A DNA stretch of 40,611 nucleotides from Rhodoferax sp. GTDB lineage: Bacteria > Pseudomonadota > Gammaproteobacteria > Burkholderiales > Burkholderiaceae_C. The notes below the pieces were generated by a model. It had not been told where the DNA came from, did no database searches, and saw nothing but the letters and a program-made list of their open reading frames with translations. The translations under genes were made by a program, and so were the position numbers. Position 1 is the first letter of the stretch. Each line of letters begins with the position of its first letter. The stretch covers positions 1-40,611 of the forward strand of contig NZ_JAABQC010000013.1 in NCBI RefSeq assembly GCF_011391645.1. The letters run 5' to 3'. Below are positions 15,802 through 25,292 of the stretch, in pieces.

Positions 15802-17733
15802 GTGAACACCTCCACCGCTTCCCCGACCGCCCCCCGCCGCCCCATCCGCGAACTGCCCGACACCCTGATCAGCCAGATTGCCGCCGGTGAGGTGGTGGAG
15901 CGGCCCGCCTCGGTGGTGCGCGAACTGGTCGACAACGCGCTCGATGCTGGGGCCAGTCAAATCACCGTGAGGCTGCTGGCCGGCGGCGTGCGCCTGATCA
16001 GTGTGGAAGACGACGGCTCGGGCATCCTGCCCGAAGAACTGCCGATCGCGCTCAAGCGCCACGCCACCAGCAAGATTGGCAGCCTGGCCGACCTGGAATC
16101 GGTCGGCACCATGGGTTTTCGCGGTGAGGCGCTCGCGGCCATCAACGCCATTGCCGACTGCGCCCTGCTATCACGGGTTGGCGGCCAGGCCCACGCCTAC
16201 CTGCTGGAAGGTCAGACTGGCGAAATCACACCGGTGGCACGCGGCACCGGCACCACGGTCGAGGTCAAGGAGCTGTTTTTCAGCACACCCGCGCGGCGCA
16301 AGTTCCTCAAGACCGATGCCACCGAGCTGGCCCATTGTGTTGAAGCGGTGCGCCGCCACGCGCTGGCGCGCCCCGATGTCGGTTTTGCCATCTGGCATGA
16401 GGGCAAACTGGTTGAGCAATGGCGGCGTTGCGGCGAGGCGGGCAGCCTGCCCGCGCTGGAGCAACGCCTGGCTGATGTGCTGGGCAGCGACTTTGTGGCG
16501 CGCTCGGTCTGGGTCGACTTTTCAACCAGCGCCGCGCCGGGCCGCCCCGACTACGCCCCGGTGATCAAGGTCTGGGGTCGTGCCGGCATACCCGATGCCG
16601 CCCGCGCCCGCTCTGACCAGCAGTTTTGCTACGTCAACGGCCGTTTTGTGCGCGACAAGGTCATCACCCACGCCGCCCGAAGCGCCTATGAGGACGTGTT
16701 GCACGGCCAGCGCCAGCCGGTGTATGCGCTGTACATCGAAATAGACCCAACGCGGGTCGATGTCAATGTGCACCCGACCAAGATCGAGGTGCGTTTTCGT
16801 GACAGCCGCGAAGTGCATCAGGCGGTGCGCCATGCGGTCGAAAGTGCGCTGGCGGCACCCCGCGCCGGGCAGACGATGACCAATGGCACCACGACTTCGT
16901 CTCCTGCGCCAGCCTGGACTAGCGAGCTCAGCCATGGCAATCAACCAATCACGCCCACCGCCCACGGGGTCGACCGTGCGCAGGCACCTTTTTCCTACGC
17001 CCAGGCGGCGATGCGCTTTGACGCCCCTTTGGGTCATCGGGTCACTGACATGGGAGCGCTGTGGGCGGCCACACCGCCACCTGCCCCCGCTGCAGCCCCA
17101 GCCGAAGCACCATCCCCCCTGCCCGCCGGCGACTGGCCGCTGGGCCGTGCCCTGGCGCAACTCAAAGGCATTTACATCCTGGCAGAAAACGCGCAGGGTC
17201 TGGTGATGGTGGATATGCACGCCGCCCACGAGCGTATCGTTTACGAGCGGCTCAAGGCACAGTGGGCTGACGCGCAAACCAGGGGCAGTGCCGCCTTGCC
17301 CAGCCAGCCGCTGCTGATTCCGGCCACCTTTGCCGCGACTCCGCTCGAAGTTGCCACGGCAGAAGCCAACGCCGCCACGCTGCAGTTGCTGGGGCTCGAC
17401 ATCACGCCCTTCTCCGGCAAGACACTCGCGGTGCGTGCGGTGCCGACCACACTGGCCCGTGGCGATGCGGTGGAGCTGGCGCGCAGCGTGCTGGCCGAAC
17501 TGAGTCAGCATGAGGCCAGCACCGTGGTGCAGCGCGCCCACAACGAACTGCTCGGCACCATGGCCTGCCACGGCGCGGTGCGCGCCAACCGGCAGTTGGC
17601 GCTGGAAGAGATGGATGCGCTGCTGCGCCAGATGGAGGCCACCGAGCGCAGCGACCAGTGCAACCATGGCCGCCCCACCTGGCGGCAAATCAGCCTGCGC
17701 GAGCTGGACGCGTTGTTCATGCGCGGTCGTTGA
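15802..17733 (+). CDS. mutL: DNA mismatch repair protein MutL
   Basis: MutL is the ATP-driven matchmaker that links MutS mismatch recognition to strand nicking. The 643-residue protein has a GHKL ATPase N-terminal domain with QIAAGEVVERPASVVRELVD, DDGSGI, RHATSKI and GFRGEAL. A Pro/Ala-rich linker (about 350-440) and a C-terminal dimerisation domain follow. That domain contains DMHAAHERIVYE (about residue 470) and CNHGRPTW (about residue 620), variants of the endonuclease motifs DQHA-x2-E-x4-E and CPHGRP. A nicking-type MutL is therefore likely. The GTG start is the first possible, because an in-frame stop lies 12 nt upstream; the ribosome site is weak. miaA, its usual neighbour in gammaproteobacteria, is absent here. 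Confidence 0.96.
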   Translation: MNTSTASPTAPRRPIRELPDTLISQIAAGEVVERPASVVRELVDNALDAGASQITVRLLAGGVRLISVEDDGSGILPEELPIALKRHATSKIGSLADLESVGTMGFRGEALAAINAIADCALLSRVGGQAHAYLLEGQTGEITPVARGTGTTVEVKELFFSTPARRKFLKTDATELAHCVEAVRRHALARPDVGFAIWHEGKLVEQWRRCGEAGSLPALEQRLADVLGSDFVARSVWVDFSTSAAPGRPDYAPVIKVWGRAGIPDAARARSDQQFCYVNGRFVRDKVITHAARSAYEDVLHGQRQPVYALYIEIDPTRVDVNVHPTKIEVRFRDSREVHQAVRHAVESALAAPRAGQTMTNGTTTSSPAPAWTSELSHGNQPITPTAHGVDRAQAPFSYAQAAMRFDAPLGHRVTDMGALWAATPPPAPAAAPAEAPSPLPAGDWPLGRALAQLKGIYILAENAQGLVMVDMHAAHERIVYERLKAQWADAQTRGSAALPSQPLLIPATFAATPLEVATAEANAATLQLLGLDITPFSGKTLAVRAVPTTLARGDAVELARSVLAELSQHEASTVVQRAHNELLGTMACHGAVRANRQLALEEMDALLRQMEATERSDQCNHGRPTWRQISLRELDALFMRGR

Positions 17734-17830
17734 GCAGACTTTAAAATCCACACCATCACACCTCGGCACACGCCGGGTAACGGCCACGTCCTTCACGGAT
17801 CAGGCCCCCGCAACCCTCAGGAACCCTCAC

Positions 17831-18409
17831 ATGACATCTTCAACCCCAGGGGCCCTGCCCTCATTTTTTCAACGCCTGCCAGTCGCCTTTGGCGCATTTT
17901 TCAGCGTGCTGGGAAATCCGGCATTTGCAGCCCGCGTGATCGCGCTGAGCCAACCCGCAGCAGAAGTTGCTGCTCCCCCTGCGGCGGCTGTCAAGCCTGC
18001 CCCGGTGCCAGCCCCAGTCATGAAAGAAGCCACGCCAGACGCCGCCCTGCAGTTGCTGGGCCTGCTGCAGCGCGACGCGCGCCTGATCGACTTCACCCAA
18101 GAAGACCTGACCCAGTACAGCGATGCCGACATTGGCGGCGTGGCCCGCGTGTTACACGAAGGCTGCCGCAAGGTGTTGCGTGAACACTTCACCATTGACC
18201 CCGTTCGCCCCGAGACCGAGGGCAGCCGCCTGACGCTGCCCGCCGGGTTTGACGCTCGTGGTGTGCGCCTGACCGGCAACGTGGTGGGCCAGGCGCCCTT
18301 CAACGGGACTCTCTGCCACCGCGGCTGGCGCGTCACCGAGACCCGCCTGCCCAAACTGGCCGACAGCCACGACGTGCGTGTACTGGCGCAGGCCGAGGTG
18401 GAACTGTGA
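17831..18409 (+). CDS. DUF2760 protein, first gene of an Hsp70-pair unit
   Basis: The 192-residue protein matches the DUF2760 family, for which I know no function. It has a short hydrophobic N-terminal part (about 10-45) and a Pro/Ala/Val-rich linker (about 46-65). A conserved C-terminal domain (about 70-192) contains LQLLGLLQRDARLIDFTQED and ends in NGTLCHRGWRVTETRLP, a compact beta-rich segment. The start follows AGGAA. Its stop overlaps the GTG start of the first Hsp70-like gene by 4 bp (GTGA), so production is probably coupled to it. The conserved company of two Hsp70-like proteins suggests it is a partner or regulator of them; that is inference. It lies 97 bp after mutL. Confidence 0.82.
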   Translation: MTSSTPGALPSFFQRLPVAFGAFFSVLGNPAFAARVIALSQPAAEVAAPPAAAVKPAPVPAPVMKEATPDAALQLLGLLQRDARLIDFTQEDLTQYSDADIGGVARVLHEGCRKVLREHFTIDPVRPETEGSRLTLPAGFDARGVRLTGNVVGQAPFNGTLCHRGWRVTETRLPKLADSHDVRVLAQAEVEL

Positions 18410-20247
18410 GCACCCCGCGTTTTGCCATTGGCATCGACCTGGGCACCACCCACTGCGCGCTGGCCTACGTGGACATCAGTGCCAGCGACGGCGAAGCCAC
18501 CAGTTATGGCGTGCTTGACATTCCCCAGCTGACCGGCCCCGGCAGTGTCGACAACCTGGCCTTGCTGCCCTCATTCTTGTACCTGCCGCATGCGGATGAG
18601 TTGGCCGCAGGCGACCTGACCCTGCCCTGGTCTGACACCCAGGACTTTGCCGTGGGTGAGTTCGCCCGCGCACGCGGCGCGCTGACCCCCATCCGTCTGG
18701 TGTCTAGTGCCAAAAGCTGGCTCTGCCACCCGGGCGTGGACCGGCGCGCCGCCATCCTGCCCTTTGACGCACCGCCCGAGGTGGCCCGCGTGTCGCCGCT
18801 GGAAGCATCCACCCGCTACCTGAACCACCTGCGTCAGGCCTGGGACCAGGCCCACCCGGAAGCGCCGTTCGTGGAGCAGGATGTCACGGTAACCATACCC
18901 GCGTCCTTTGACCCCGCCGCGCGTGAGCTCACGGCTGAGGCCGCCCGCGCTGCCGGGTACATCCACCTGACCCTGCTGGAAGAACCGCAGGCCGCGCTTT
19001 ACAACTGGATTCAGGGCAGTGCGGGGCGCTGGCGCAAAGACGTCAAACCCGGCGACATCATTCTGGTGGTGGACGTAGGCGGCGGCACCAGTGACTTCTC
19101 GCTGATCGCCGTGCTGGAGCGCGAAGGCCAGCTGGAGTTGCACCGCGTCGCTGTGGGCGACCATATCCTGCTCGGTGGCGACAACATGGACCTCACCCTG
19201 GCGCATGTGGTGGCCCGCAAACTGGCCACTGAGGGCAAGACGCTTGATGGCTGGCAAATGCGCGCCCTCACCTATGCCTGCCGCGTGGCCAAGGAGGCGC
19301 TGCTGAGCGACGCCACCCTGACCACCCAAGCCATCGTGGTGCCCAGCCGTGGCTCCAAGCTGATCGGTGGCGCCATTCGCACCGAACTCACCCAGGAAGA
19401 GGTGCGCGTCACCATCCTGGAAGGTTTTTTCCCGCAGGTTGAAGCCATGGCACGCCCGGCCATCCGCACCCGCAGCGGCCTGACACAACTTGGCCTGCCC
19501 TACGCGCAAGACGCGGGTGTGACACGCCACCTGGCTGCCCTGCTGGGTCGCCAAGCCGGCGCCACCACCGAGTTGGCAGGTTTTGCGGGCAAGTTTGACG
19601 CCGAGGCCAGCTTTTTGCATCCCACGGCGGTGCTGTTCAACGGCGGCGTTTTCAAGTCTGAGGCACTGATCGAGCGCACCCTGGGCACACTCAACAGCTG
19701 GCTGGTGGCGGAAAACGCCGAGCCGGCCCGCATGCTGGCCGGGGCCGATATGGACCTGGCGGTGGCCCGCGGTGCCGCCTACTACGGCTATGTGCGCCGC
19801 GGCCAGGGTGTGCGCATTCGCGGCGGCACGGCGCGCGCCTATTACGTCGGGGTCGAATCCTCCATGCCCGCCATTCCCGGCATGGAGCCGCCCCTGCAAG
19901 CGCTGTGCGTGGCGCCCTTTGGCATGGAAGAGGGCACCGAGGCCAACCTGCAGGCACGTGAGTTTGGCCTGTGGGTGGGCGAGCCGGTGGTGTTACGTTT
20001 TTATGGCTCATCGGTGCGCCGCCAGGACCTGCTTGGCACCCTGCTCGACTTCTGGCAACCCGACGAACTGCAGGCCTTGGGCGACATCCGGGCCACGCTA
20101 CCCACAGAGGGCCGCCAGGTCGGGGAGTTGGTGCAAGTCACGCTGCGCGCCACCGCCACCGACACCGGCACACTCGAACTCACCGCGGTGGCCACCCAGG
20201 GCGGTGAGCGCTGGAAGGTGGAATTTGACGTGCGCAGCAGCAGCTGA
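18406..20247 (+). CDS. Hsp70-family protein A (short substrate domain, no lid)
   Basis: This is a divergent Hsp70-like ATPase of 613 residues. The nucleotide-binding domain (about 1-465) keeps the key motifs: phosphate-1 GIDLGTTHCALAY (from residue 9), the catalytic-lysine region SSAKSWLCHPGVDR, LLEEPQAALYNW (about 189, equivalent to the DnaK INEPTAAAL segment), phosphate-2 VDVGGGTSDFSL (about 220), LGGDNMDLTLAH and the adenosine motif LFNGGVF (about 410). After it comes only about 140 residues resembling a beta-type substrate domain; the helical lid and any EEVD-like tail are missing. No DnaJ or GrpE gene is near. It overlaps DUF2760 by 4 bp and is followed 11 bp later by a second, different Hsp70-like gene. 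Substrate unknown. Confidence 0.88.
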   Translation: MSTPRFAIGIDLGTTHCALAYVDISASDGEATSYGVLDIPQLTGPGSVDNLALLPSFLYLPHADELAAGDLTLPWSDTQDFAVGEFARARGALTPIRLVSSAKSWLCHPGVDRRAAILPFDAPPEVARVSPLEASTRYLNHLRQAWDQAHPEAPFVEQDVTVTIPASFDPAARELTAEAARAAGYIHLTLLEEPQAALYNWIQGSAGRWRKDVKPGDIILVVDVGGGTSDFSLIAVLEREGQLELHRVAVGDHILLGGDNMDLTLAHVVARKLATEGKTLDGWQMRALTYACRVAKEALLSDATLTTQAIVVPSRGSKLIGGAIRTELTQEEVRVTILEGFFPQVEAMARPAIRTRSGLTQLGLPYAQDAGVTRHLAALLGRQAGATTELAGFAGKFDAEASFLHPTAVLFNGGVFKSEALIERTLGTLNSWLVAENAEPARMLAGADMDLAVARGAAYYGYVRRGQGVRIRGGTARAYYVGVESSMPAIPGMEPPLQALCVAPFGMEEGTEANLQAREFGLWVGEPVVLRFYGSSVRRQDLLGTLLDFWQPDELQALGDIRATLPTEGRQVGELVQVTLRATATDTGTLELTAVATQGGERWKVEFDVRSSS

Positions 20248-20258
20248 CCAAGGGCCGG

Positions 20259-23111
20259 ATGCGCCAGTACATGGTCGGCATTGACCTGGGCACCACCCAC
20301 ACGGTGGTCGCTTTTGCACGGCTGGGTTCAGCCAAGGCACGGGCCAAGGCCACTGCACAACCCAGCATTGAGTTGCTGCAGATCGAGCAATTGGTTGGCG
20401 CCGGCCAGGTGGCCGGATTGCCGCTGCTGCCCTCGGTGCGTTACCACGCCGGGGCCGATGAACTCGCCAGCGGCGCGTGGCAATTACCCTGGGCCACCGG
20501 TGCCGACCCGCAGGCGCCGGTGGTGATCGGCCAGTGGGCGCGCACCCTGGGCGCGCAGGTGCCGGGTCGGTTGGTGACCAGCGCCAAGAGTTGGCTGTCA
20601 CACCCCGCAGTGGACCGCCTGGCCCCCATCCTGCCGTGGGGCGCACCCGCCGAGGTGCCCAAAGTCTCGCCAGTGGAGGCCAGCGCCAGCTACCTGGCGC
20701 ATGTGCGCGATGCCTGGAACATACAGCACCCAAAGCACCCGCTGGCAGAGCAAGACCTGGTGCTGACCGTGCCGGCGTCCTTCGACGAGGCGGCGCGCGC
20801 ACTCACCCTGAGCGCCGCGCGCCAGGCCGGACTGCCACAGTTGCGGCTGCTTGAAGAACCACAAGCCGTGTTTTATGACTGGCTTTGGCGCCACCGCGGC
20901 AGCCTTAAGGAAGAGTTGGCGCAATCGCGCCTGGTGCTGGTGTGTGACGTGGGCGGCGGCACCACCGACCTGAGCCTGTTTGAAGTGGCGTGGCAAGACG
21001 AGTTGCCGCGGCTAACCCGCATCGGCGTCGGCCAGCACCTGATGTTGGGCGGCGACAACATGGACCTGGCGCTGGCGCACTTGGTGGAATCCCGCCTGGG
21101 CAGCACGCCGGACGCATCGGCCCCCCGCTTGTCAGCCAGTCAGTTGGCGCAACTGGTCGAGCGATGCCGCCATGCCAAGGAGCAGCTGCTGGCAGCCGAT
21201 GCTCCGACCCAGGTGCAGGTCACGCTGCTGGGCAGCGGTGCGCGCCTGATTGGCGGCAGCCGCTCGACCGCTTTGACACAAGAAGACGTGGCACAACTGA
21301 TTGTTGAGGGATTTTTCCCGCAAGTCGAGGCCAGCGCGCAAGCCACCCAGTCCCGGGGTGGTCTGGTGGCGTTTGGCCTGCCGTATGCCCGCGACGCCGC
21401 CATCACGCGCCACCTGGCCGACTTCTTGCGCCAGCATGCCCATGCCCGGCCCGACACCCTGCTGCTCAACGGCGGCGTGTTTCGCGCCGAGCCATTGGTA
21501 AAACGCTTGCAGCAGACTCTGGCCGACTGGCTCGGTGCGCCGCTGCGGCTGCTGCACAACGACAACCCCGACATCGCCGTGGCGCGCGGTGCCGTCGCTT
21601 ATGCGCTGGCGCAACAGGGGCTGGCACCGGTGATTGGCGGCGGCTCGGCGCGCAGCTACTTTTTGGTGCTTGAAGACACCAGCGGCCCGGGTCGCACCCC
21701 ACGTGGCATGTGCCTGCTGCCACGCGGCACCGAACCGGGGCAGGAGGTGCGCCTGTGCGGCCGCACGTTTGCCCTGCGCCTGGGGCAACCCGTGCGGTTT
21801 CATCTGGTCACATCCACCGCAGATTTAAGGGAAAAAGTACAGCCGCAAGCCGGTGATCTGGTCGAACTGGATGACACGCACTTTGTGCCCCTGCCACCCA
21901 TCGTGGTGGTGCTGCAAGCGGCTGCGGACGCTGGCAACACCACCACGGTCGGCGCGACCTCGCCCAAAAGCAAACAGGAAACGCCGGTGCACCTGGTGGC
22001 CTCACTCACCGAGGTGGGCACACTGGAGATGCACTGCGTCAGCCTGACAGACGCGCAGCAGCGCTGGCGGTTGGAATTTGACTTGCGCCATGTCGACACG
22101 GCCGCAAGCACAGACCCATCGGATCGATCAACAACGGCACGGCTGGCACAAGCCATTCAACACATCGACCGCATCTTTGGCCCCGGCACCCAACCACTGG
22201 CGGCCAAGGAAGTCAAACAACTGCGTGCCCAGCTTGAGCAAACCCTGGGTGCGCGCGAGCAATGGGCCACGCCCGACTTGCGCCAGCTGTATGACGCCCT
22301 GTGGGCGCGCCAGCGTGCACGGCGCCGTTCGGTGGAACACGAGCGCGTGTGGCTGAATCTGGCCGGCTACTGCCTGCGCCCCGGCCTGGGCGATACGCTG
22401 GACGGCTGGCGGGTTGAGCAACTTTGGACGCAATACCCCGGCGGTGTGCAGAACGCCCGCGACAGACAGGTGTGTGCCGAGTGGTGGACGCTGTGGCGCC
22501 GCGTGGCCGGTGGCCTGGCGGCGCCCGAGCAACTTGGCCTGCTGGATGCCTTTGCCTACAACCTGCAGCGCAATGAACACGGCGTGACGCCGGACACCAC
22601 ACCGCCCGTCAAAGGCAGCGACGACGACATGCTGCGTCTGGGTGCGGCGCTGGAGCGCATTCCGGCAAATTACAAGGCCGAGATTGGCGACTGGCTTCTC
22701 AAACGCCTGCACAAATCACTGGCCAAGCCGCGCCCCGATGCCAGCGCGGGCAGCGATGCCCTGCACCTATGGGCCCTGGGCCGCATCGGTGCGCGCCAAC
22801 CGTTTTACGGCAGCCCGCACGAGGTGGTGGCCATCGGCGTTGCCACCGGTTGGCTGGACGCTTTGCTTTTGCTGGACTGGAAAAAGCTGGAGCCCGCCGC
22901 CTTTGCCGCCACCCACCTGGCCCGCGTGACTGACGACCGGGCGCGCGACCTCGAGCCAGCGTTGCGCGCGCAGATCGCCACACGGCTCACTGCCATTCAT
23001 GCGCCGGTCGCCTGGGTCGAGATGGTTCGCCAGCGGGTGGAACTTGACGTGGCCACCGAGCGCCGCATGCTGGGTGAATCGCTGCCGCCGGGCTTGAAGT
23101 TGATTGGGTAA
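20259..23111 (+). CDS. Hsp70-family protein B with C-terminal DUF3731 region
   Basis: This is a second divergent Hsp70-like ATPase, 950 residues, a paralogue of the upstream protein. The ATPase domain shows MVGIDLGTTHTVVAF, TSAKSWLSHPAVDR, LLEEPQAVFYDW, CDVGGGTTDLSLF (about residue 227), LGGDNMDLALAH and LLLNGGVFRAE (about 400). A beta-type segment follows to about residue 615. The last roughly 330 residues form a mostly helical region matching DUF3731 (for example HIDRIFGPGTQPLAAKEV and WLNLAGYCLRPGLGD), not found in DnaK. The ATP-handling residues look intact. An AAGGG ribosome site lies before the ATG. It is in one operon with DUF2760 and Hsp70 A, and the last codons meet the start of the MATE gene. 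Function unknown. Confidence 0.88.
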   Translation: MRQYMVGIDLGTTHTVVAFARLGSAKARAKATAQPSIELLQIEQLVGAGQVAGLPLLPSVRYHAGADELASGAWQLPWATGADPQAPVVIGQWARTLGAQVPGRLVTSAKSWLSHPAVDRLAPILPWGAPAEVPKVSPVEASASYLAHVRDAWNIQHPKHPLAEQDLVLTVPASFDEAARALTLSAARQAGLPQLRLLEEPQAVFYDWLWRHRGSLKEELAQSRLVLVCDVGGGTTDLSLFEVAWQDELPRLTRIGVGQHLMLGGDNMDLALAHLVESRLGSTPDASAPRLSASQLAQLVERCRHAKEQLLAADAPTQVQVTLLGSGARLIGGSRSTALTQEDVAQLIVEGFFPQVEASAQATQSRGGLVAFGLPYARDAAITRHLADFLRQHAHARPDTLLLNGGVFRAEPLVKRLQQTLADWLGAPLRLLHNDNPDIAVARGAVAYALAQQGLAPVIGGGSARSYFLVLEDTSGPGRTPRGMCLLPRGTEPGQEVRLCGRTFALRLGQPVRFHLVTSTADLREKVQPQAGDLVELDDTHFVPLPPIVVVLQAAADAGNTTTVGATSPKSKQETPVHLVASLTEVGTLEMHCVSLTDAQQRWRLEFDLRHVDTAASTDPSDRSTTARLAQAIQHIDRIFGPGTQPLAAKEVKQLRAQLEQTLGAREQWATPDLRQLYDALWARQRARRRSVEHERVWLNLAGYCLRPGLGDTLDGWRVEQLWTQYPGGVQNARDRQVCAEWWTLWRRVAGGLAAPEQLGLLDAFAYNLQRNEHGVTPDTTPPVKGSDDDMLRLGAALERIPANYKAEIGDWLLKRLHKSLAKPRPDASAGSDALHLWALGRIGARQPFYGSPHEVVAIGVATGWLDALLLLDWKKLEPAAFAATHLARVTDDRARDLEPALRAQIATRLTAIHAPVAWVEMVRQRVELDVATERRMLGESLPPGLKLIG

Positions 23112-24519
23112 CCTCTTGATACGTCCCCTTCAGCACCTGCTCCATCACCCCGCCTCACGTCACCGTCTTGCCAACGAGCTGCGCGGTCTTTGGCTCCTGG
23201 CCTGGCCGATTCTGGTGGGTCAGCTGGCCTATGTGGGTATGGCCGTGGTTGAAGTGGCGATGGCGGGCCACGCATCGGCACAGGATCTGGCTGGCGTGTC
23301 GCTGGGGGTCTCAATCTGGAACATGCTCATCATCACCCTGATGGGCATCTTGATGGCCGTCAACCCGGTGGTCGCACATCAAGTGGGCTCGGGTGAACTG
23401 ACCCAGGTGCCGCACGTGGTGCGCCAGGCCTTGTGGAAAGCGCTGGCCGTGGGCTTGCTGGCGGCGGTCATTGCCAACGTTGCCGCCCTGCTCTTCCAGC
23501 ACATGACGCTGGAGCCGTATGTCCGCGACCTGGCCACAGATTTTGTCTGGATCACCAGCCTGTCGATGCCCCTGTTTGCCTGCTACCGCGTGCTCTACGG
23601 CTACAGCACCAGCATCAACCAAACCAAACCCCTGATGGTGATTGCCCTGCTGTCGCTCGGACTCAACATCATCGTCAACAGCCTGCTGGTCTTCGGAACG
23701 CTGGGCTTTCCACGCCTGGGCGGGCTGGGTTGCGCCTGGGCCACGCTGATCACCGTGGCCTTCAATCTGGTGGCCTTGCTGTGGTGGATGCAGCGCGCCA
23801 GCGCTTACCGTGCCACCTGGCCGCTGGACCGGTTTGAAGCGCCGCACTGGCCGCAAATCAAAAGCCTGCTCAAACTGGGCTTGCCCATCGGCATCACCTA
23901 CTTCGCCGAGACCAGTGCTTTCAGCCTGATTGCGCTCCTGATTGCCGAATTCGGCAGCGCACAAATGGCAGCGCACCAGATTGCGCTCAATTTCACCTCA
24001 CTGGTCTTCATGGTCCCGCTGAGCCTGGGACTGGCGCTGCTGACGCGCGTCGGCCAGTCGCTGGGTGCGGGTGACCCGGTGCTGGCTCGCTACCAGGCCT
24101 GGGTCGGTGTGGCACTGGGTCTGGGCTTTGCGGCGCTGTCAGCCACGCTGATGGCGCTTTTCAGCCAGCAGATTGCCCGTGCCTACACCAGCGACGCGGC
24201 CGTGATTGCGTTCACCGCGCAGTTGCTGATGCTGGCGGCTCTGTTCCAGCTCTCGGATGCCACCCAAGTCGTGGCGAGTTGCGCGATTCGCGGCTACAAG
24301 GTCACCCGTGCGCCAATGGTGATTCACCTGACCGCATTCTGGGTGTTTTCGCTGCCGCTGGGATACATTTTGGGGCTGGCGCCAGCCTGGGCACCCTGGG
24401 CACCGGCGCAAGCCATGGCAGCCCAAGGCTTCTGGCTCGCGCTGGTGCTGGGTTTGACGATTGCCGCGGCAGGCCTCACCTGGCTGCTGCGCCATGTGGC
24501 GCGCAGCAGGATTGGGTAA
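23104..24519 (+). CDS. MATE-family multidrug/toxin efflux transporter
   Basis: MATE transporters export cationic drugs and toxins from the cytoplasm using a sodium or proton gradient. The protein has about 467-471 residues and twelve hydrophobic segments in two related halves, typical for the NorM branch. Family features include GQLAYVGMAVVEVAMAGHAS in the first helices and GLPIGITYFAETSAF at the start of the second half. The start is uncertain: TTG at 23104 overlaps the Hsp70 B gene by 8 bp and TTG at 23116 does not; no ATG is near. It directly follows the Hsp70 unit on the same strand, which may be chance read-through and not shared function. It is convergent with the CoA-transferase genes. 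Confidence 0.88.
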   Translation: MGNLLIRPLQHLLHHPASRHRLANELRGLWLLAWPILVGQLAYVGMAVVEVAMAGHASAQDLAGVSLGVSIWNMLIITLMGILMAVNPVVAHQVGSGELTQVPHVVRQALWKALAVGLLAAVIANVAALLFQHMTLEPYVRDLATDFVWITSLSMPLFACYRVLYGYSTSINQTKPLMVIALLSLGLNIIVNSLLVFGTLGFPRLGGLGCAWATLITVAFNLVALLWWMQRASAYRATWPLDRFEAPHWPQIKSLLKLGLPIGITYFAETSAFSLIALLIAEFGSAQMAAHQIALNFTSLVFMVPLSLGLALLTRVGQSLGAGDPVLARYQAWVGVALGLGFAALSATLMALFSQQIARAYTSDAAVIAFTAQLLMLAALFQLSDATQVVASCAIRGYKVTRAPMVIHLTAFWVFSLPLGYILGLAPAWAPWAPAQAMAAQGFWLALVLGLTIAAAGLTWLLRHVARSRIG

Positions 24520-24572
24520 CGGCAACTCCCCGGATCACGCTTTGCGCCATCCGGGACTTCGTGGCAACGCCG

Positions 24573-25211
24573 TCAGTGCAAATCAACGCCGGTTTTTGAG
24601 GCCAGCTCTTCCATGGTCACGCCGGGTGCTCGCTGCACCACCTTGAGCCCGTGCGGCGTGATGTCCATCACGGCCAGGTCGGTGATGATGCGGTCCACAA
24701 CACCCACGCCGGTCAGCGGCAGGGTGCACTTTGGCAGAATCTTGAGGTCGATCGTGCCGTCTTTCTTCTTGGCCACATGCTCCATCAGCACCACCACACT
24801 TTTCACCCCGCCCACCAGGTCCATGGCACCGCCCATGCCCTTGACCATCTTGCCCGGAATCATCCAGTTGGCCAGGTCGCCGGTTTCACTCACCTGCATG
24901 GCACCCAGAATACTGAGGTTGATTTTGCCCCCGCGAATCATGGCGAAACTGTCGTGGCTGCCAAAAATGCTGGAGCCCGCAATGGTGGTCACAGTTTGCT
25001 TGCCGGCGTTGATCAAATCGGCATCCACTTCTTCTTCGGTCGGAAACGGGCCAATGCCGAGCATGCCATTTTCGCTTTGCAGCCAGACCTCAATCTCGGG
25101 CGAGACAAAATTGGCCACCAGCGTGGGCAGGCCGATCCCGAGGTTCACGTAAAAACCGTCTTGTAATTCGTTGGCTGCAATCGCCGCCATTTCGTCGTGT
25201 GTCCAAGCCAT
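24573..25211 (-). CDS. scoB: 3-oxoacid CoA-transferase, subunit B
   Basis: This is the beta subunit of a family I CoA-transferase that moves CoA between succinyl-CoA (or acetyl-CoA) and a 3-oxoacid such as acetoacetate. The 212-residue protein carries the catalytic glutamate, E47 in the conserved [12 protein letters not shown], and the ending [18 protein letters not shown] typical for the subunit. The frame is open further upstream, but the ATG at 25211 follows AAGGAG. It lies downstream of subunit A with a 131-bp gap filled by two palindromic repeats. Sequence alone does not separate the SCOT-type from the AtoA or PcaJ-type activity; the SCOT name is the best match by eye. Confidence 0.9.
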   Translation of the reverse strand: MAWTHDEMAAIAANELQDGFYVNLGIGLPTLVANFVSPEIEVWLQSENGMLGIGPFPTEEEVDADLINAGKQTVTTIAGSSIFGSHDSFAMIRGGKINLSILGAMQVSETGDLANWMIPGKMVKGMGGAMDLVGGVKSVVVLMEHVAKKKDGTIDLKILPKCTLPLTGVGVVDRIITDLAVMDITPHGLKVVQRAPGVTMEELASKTGVDLH

Positions 25212-25231
25212 GATCAAACTCCTTCTATTGT

Positions 25232-25288
25232 GTTGAGGACAGAGCTGGTTCGCTACGCGTAACTGCGGTCTGTCCCACAAGGTTTCAG
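25232..25288. repeat. Palindromic repeat, subtype B, copy 1
   Basis: Hairpin repeat GTTGAGGACAGAGC ... GCGGTCTGTCCCACAAGGTTTCAG lying between the two CoA-transferase subunit genes. The stem is GGACAGA paired with TCTGTCC. The inner part GTTCGCTACGCGTAAC is itself self-complementary. Confidence 0.85.
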
Positions 25289-25292
25289 TTTC

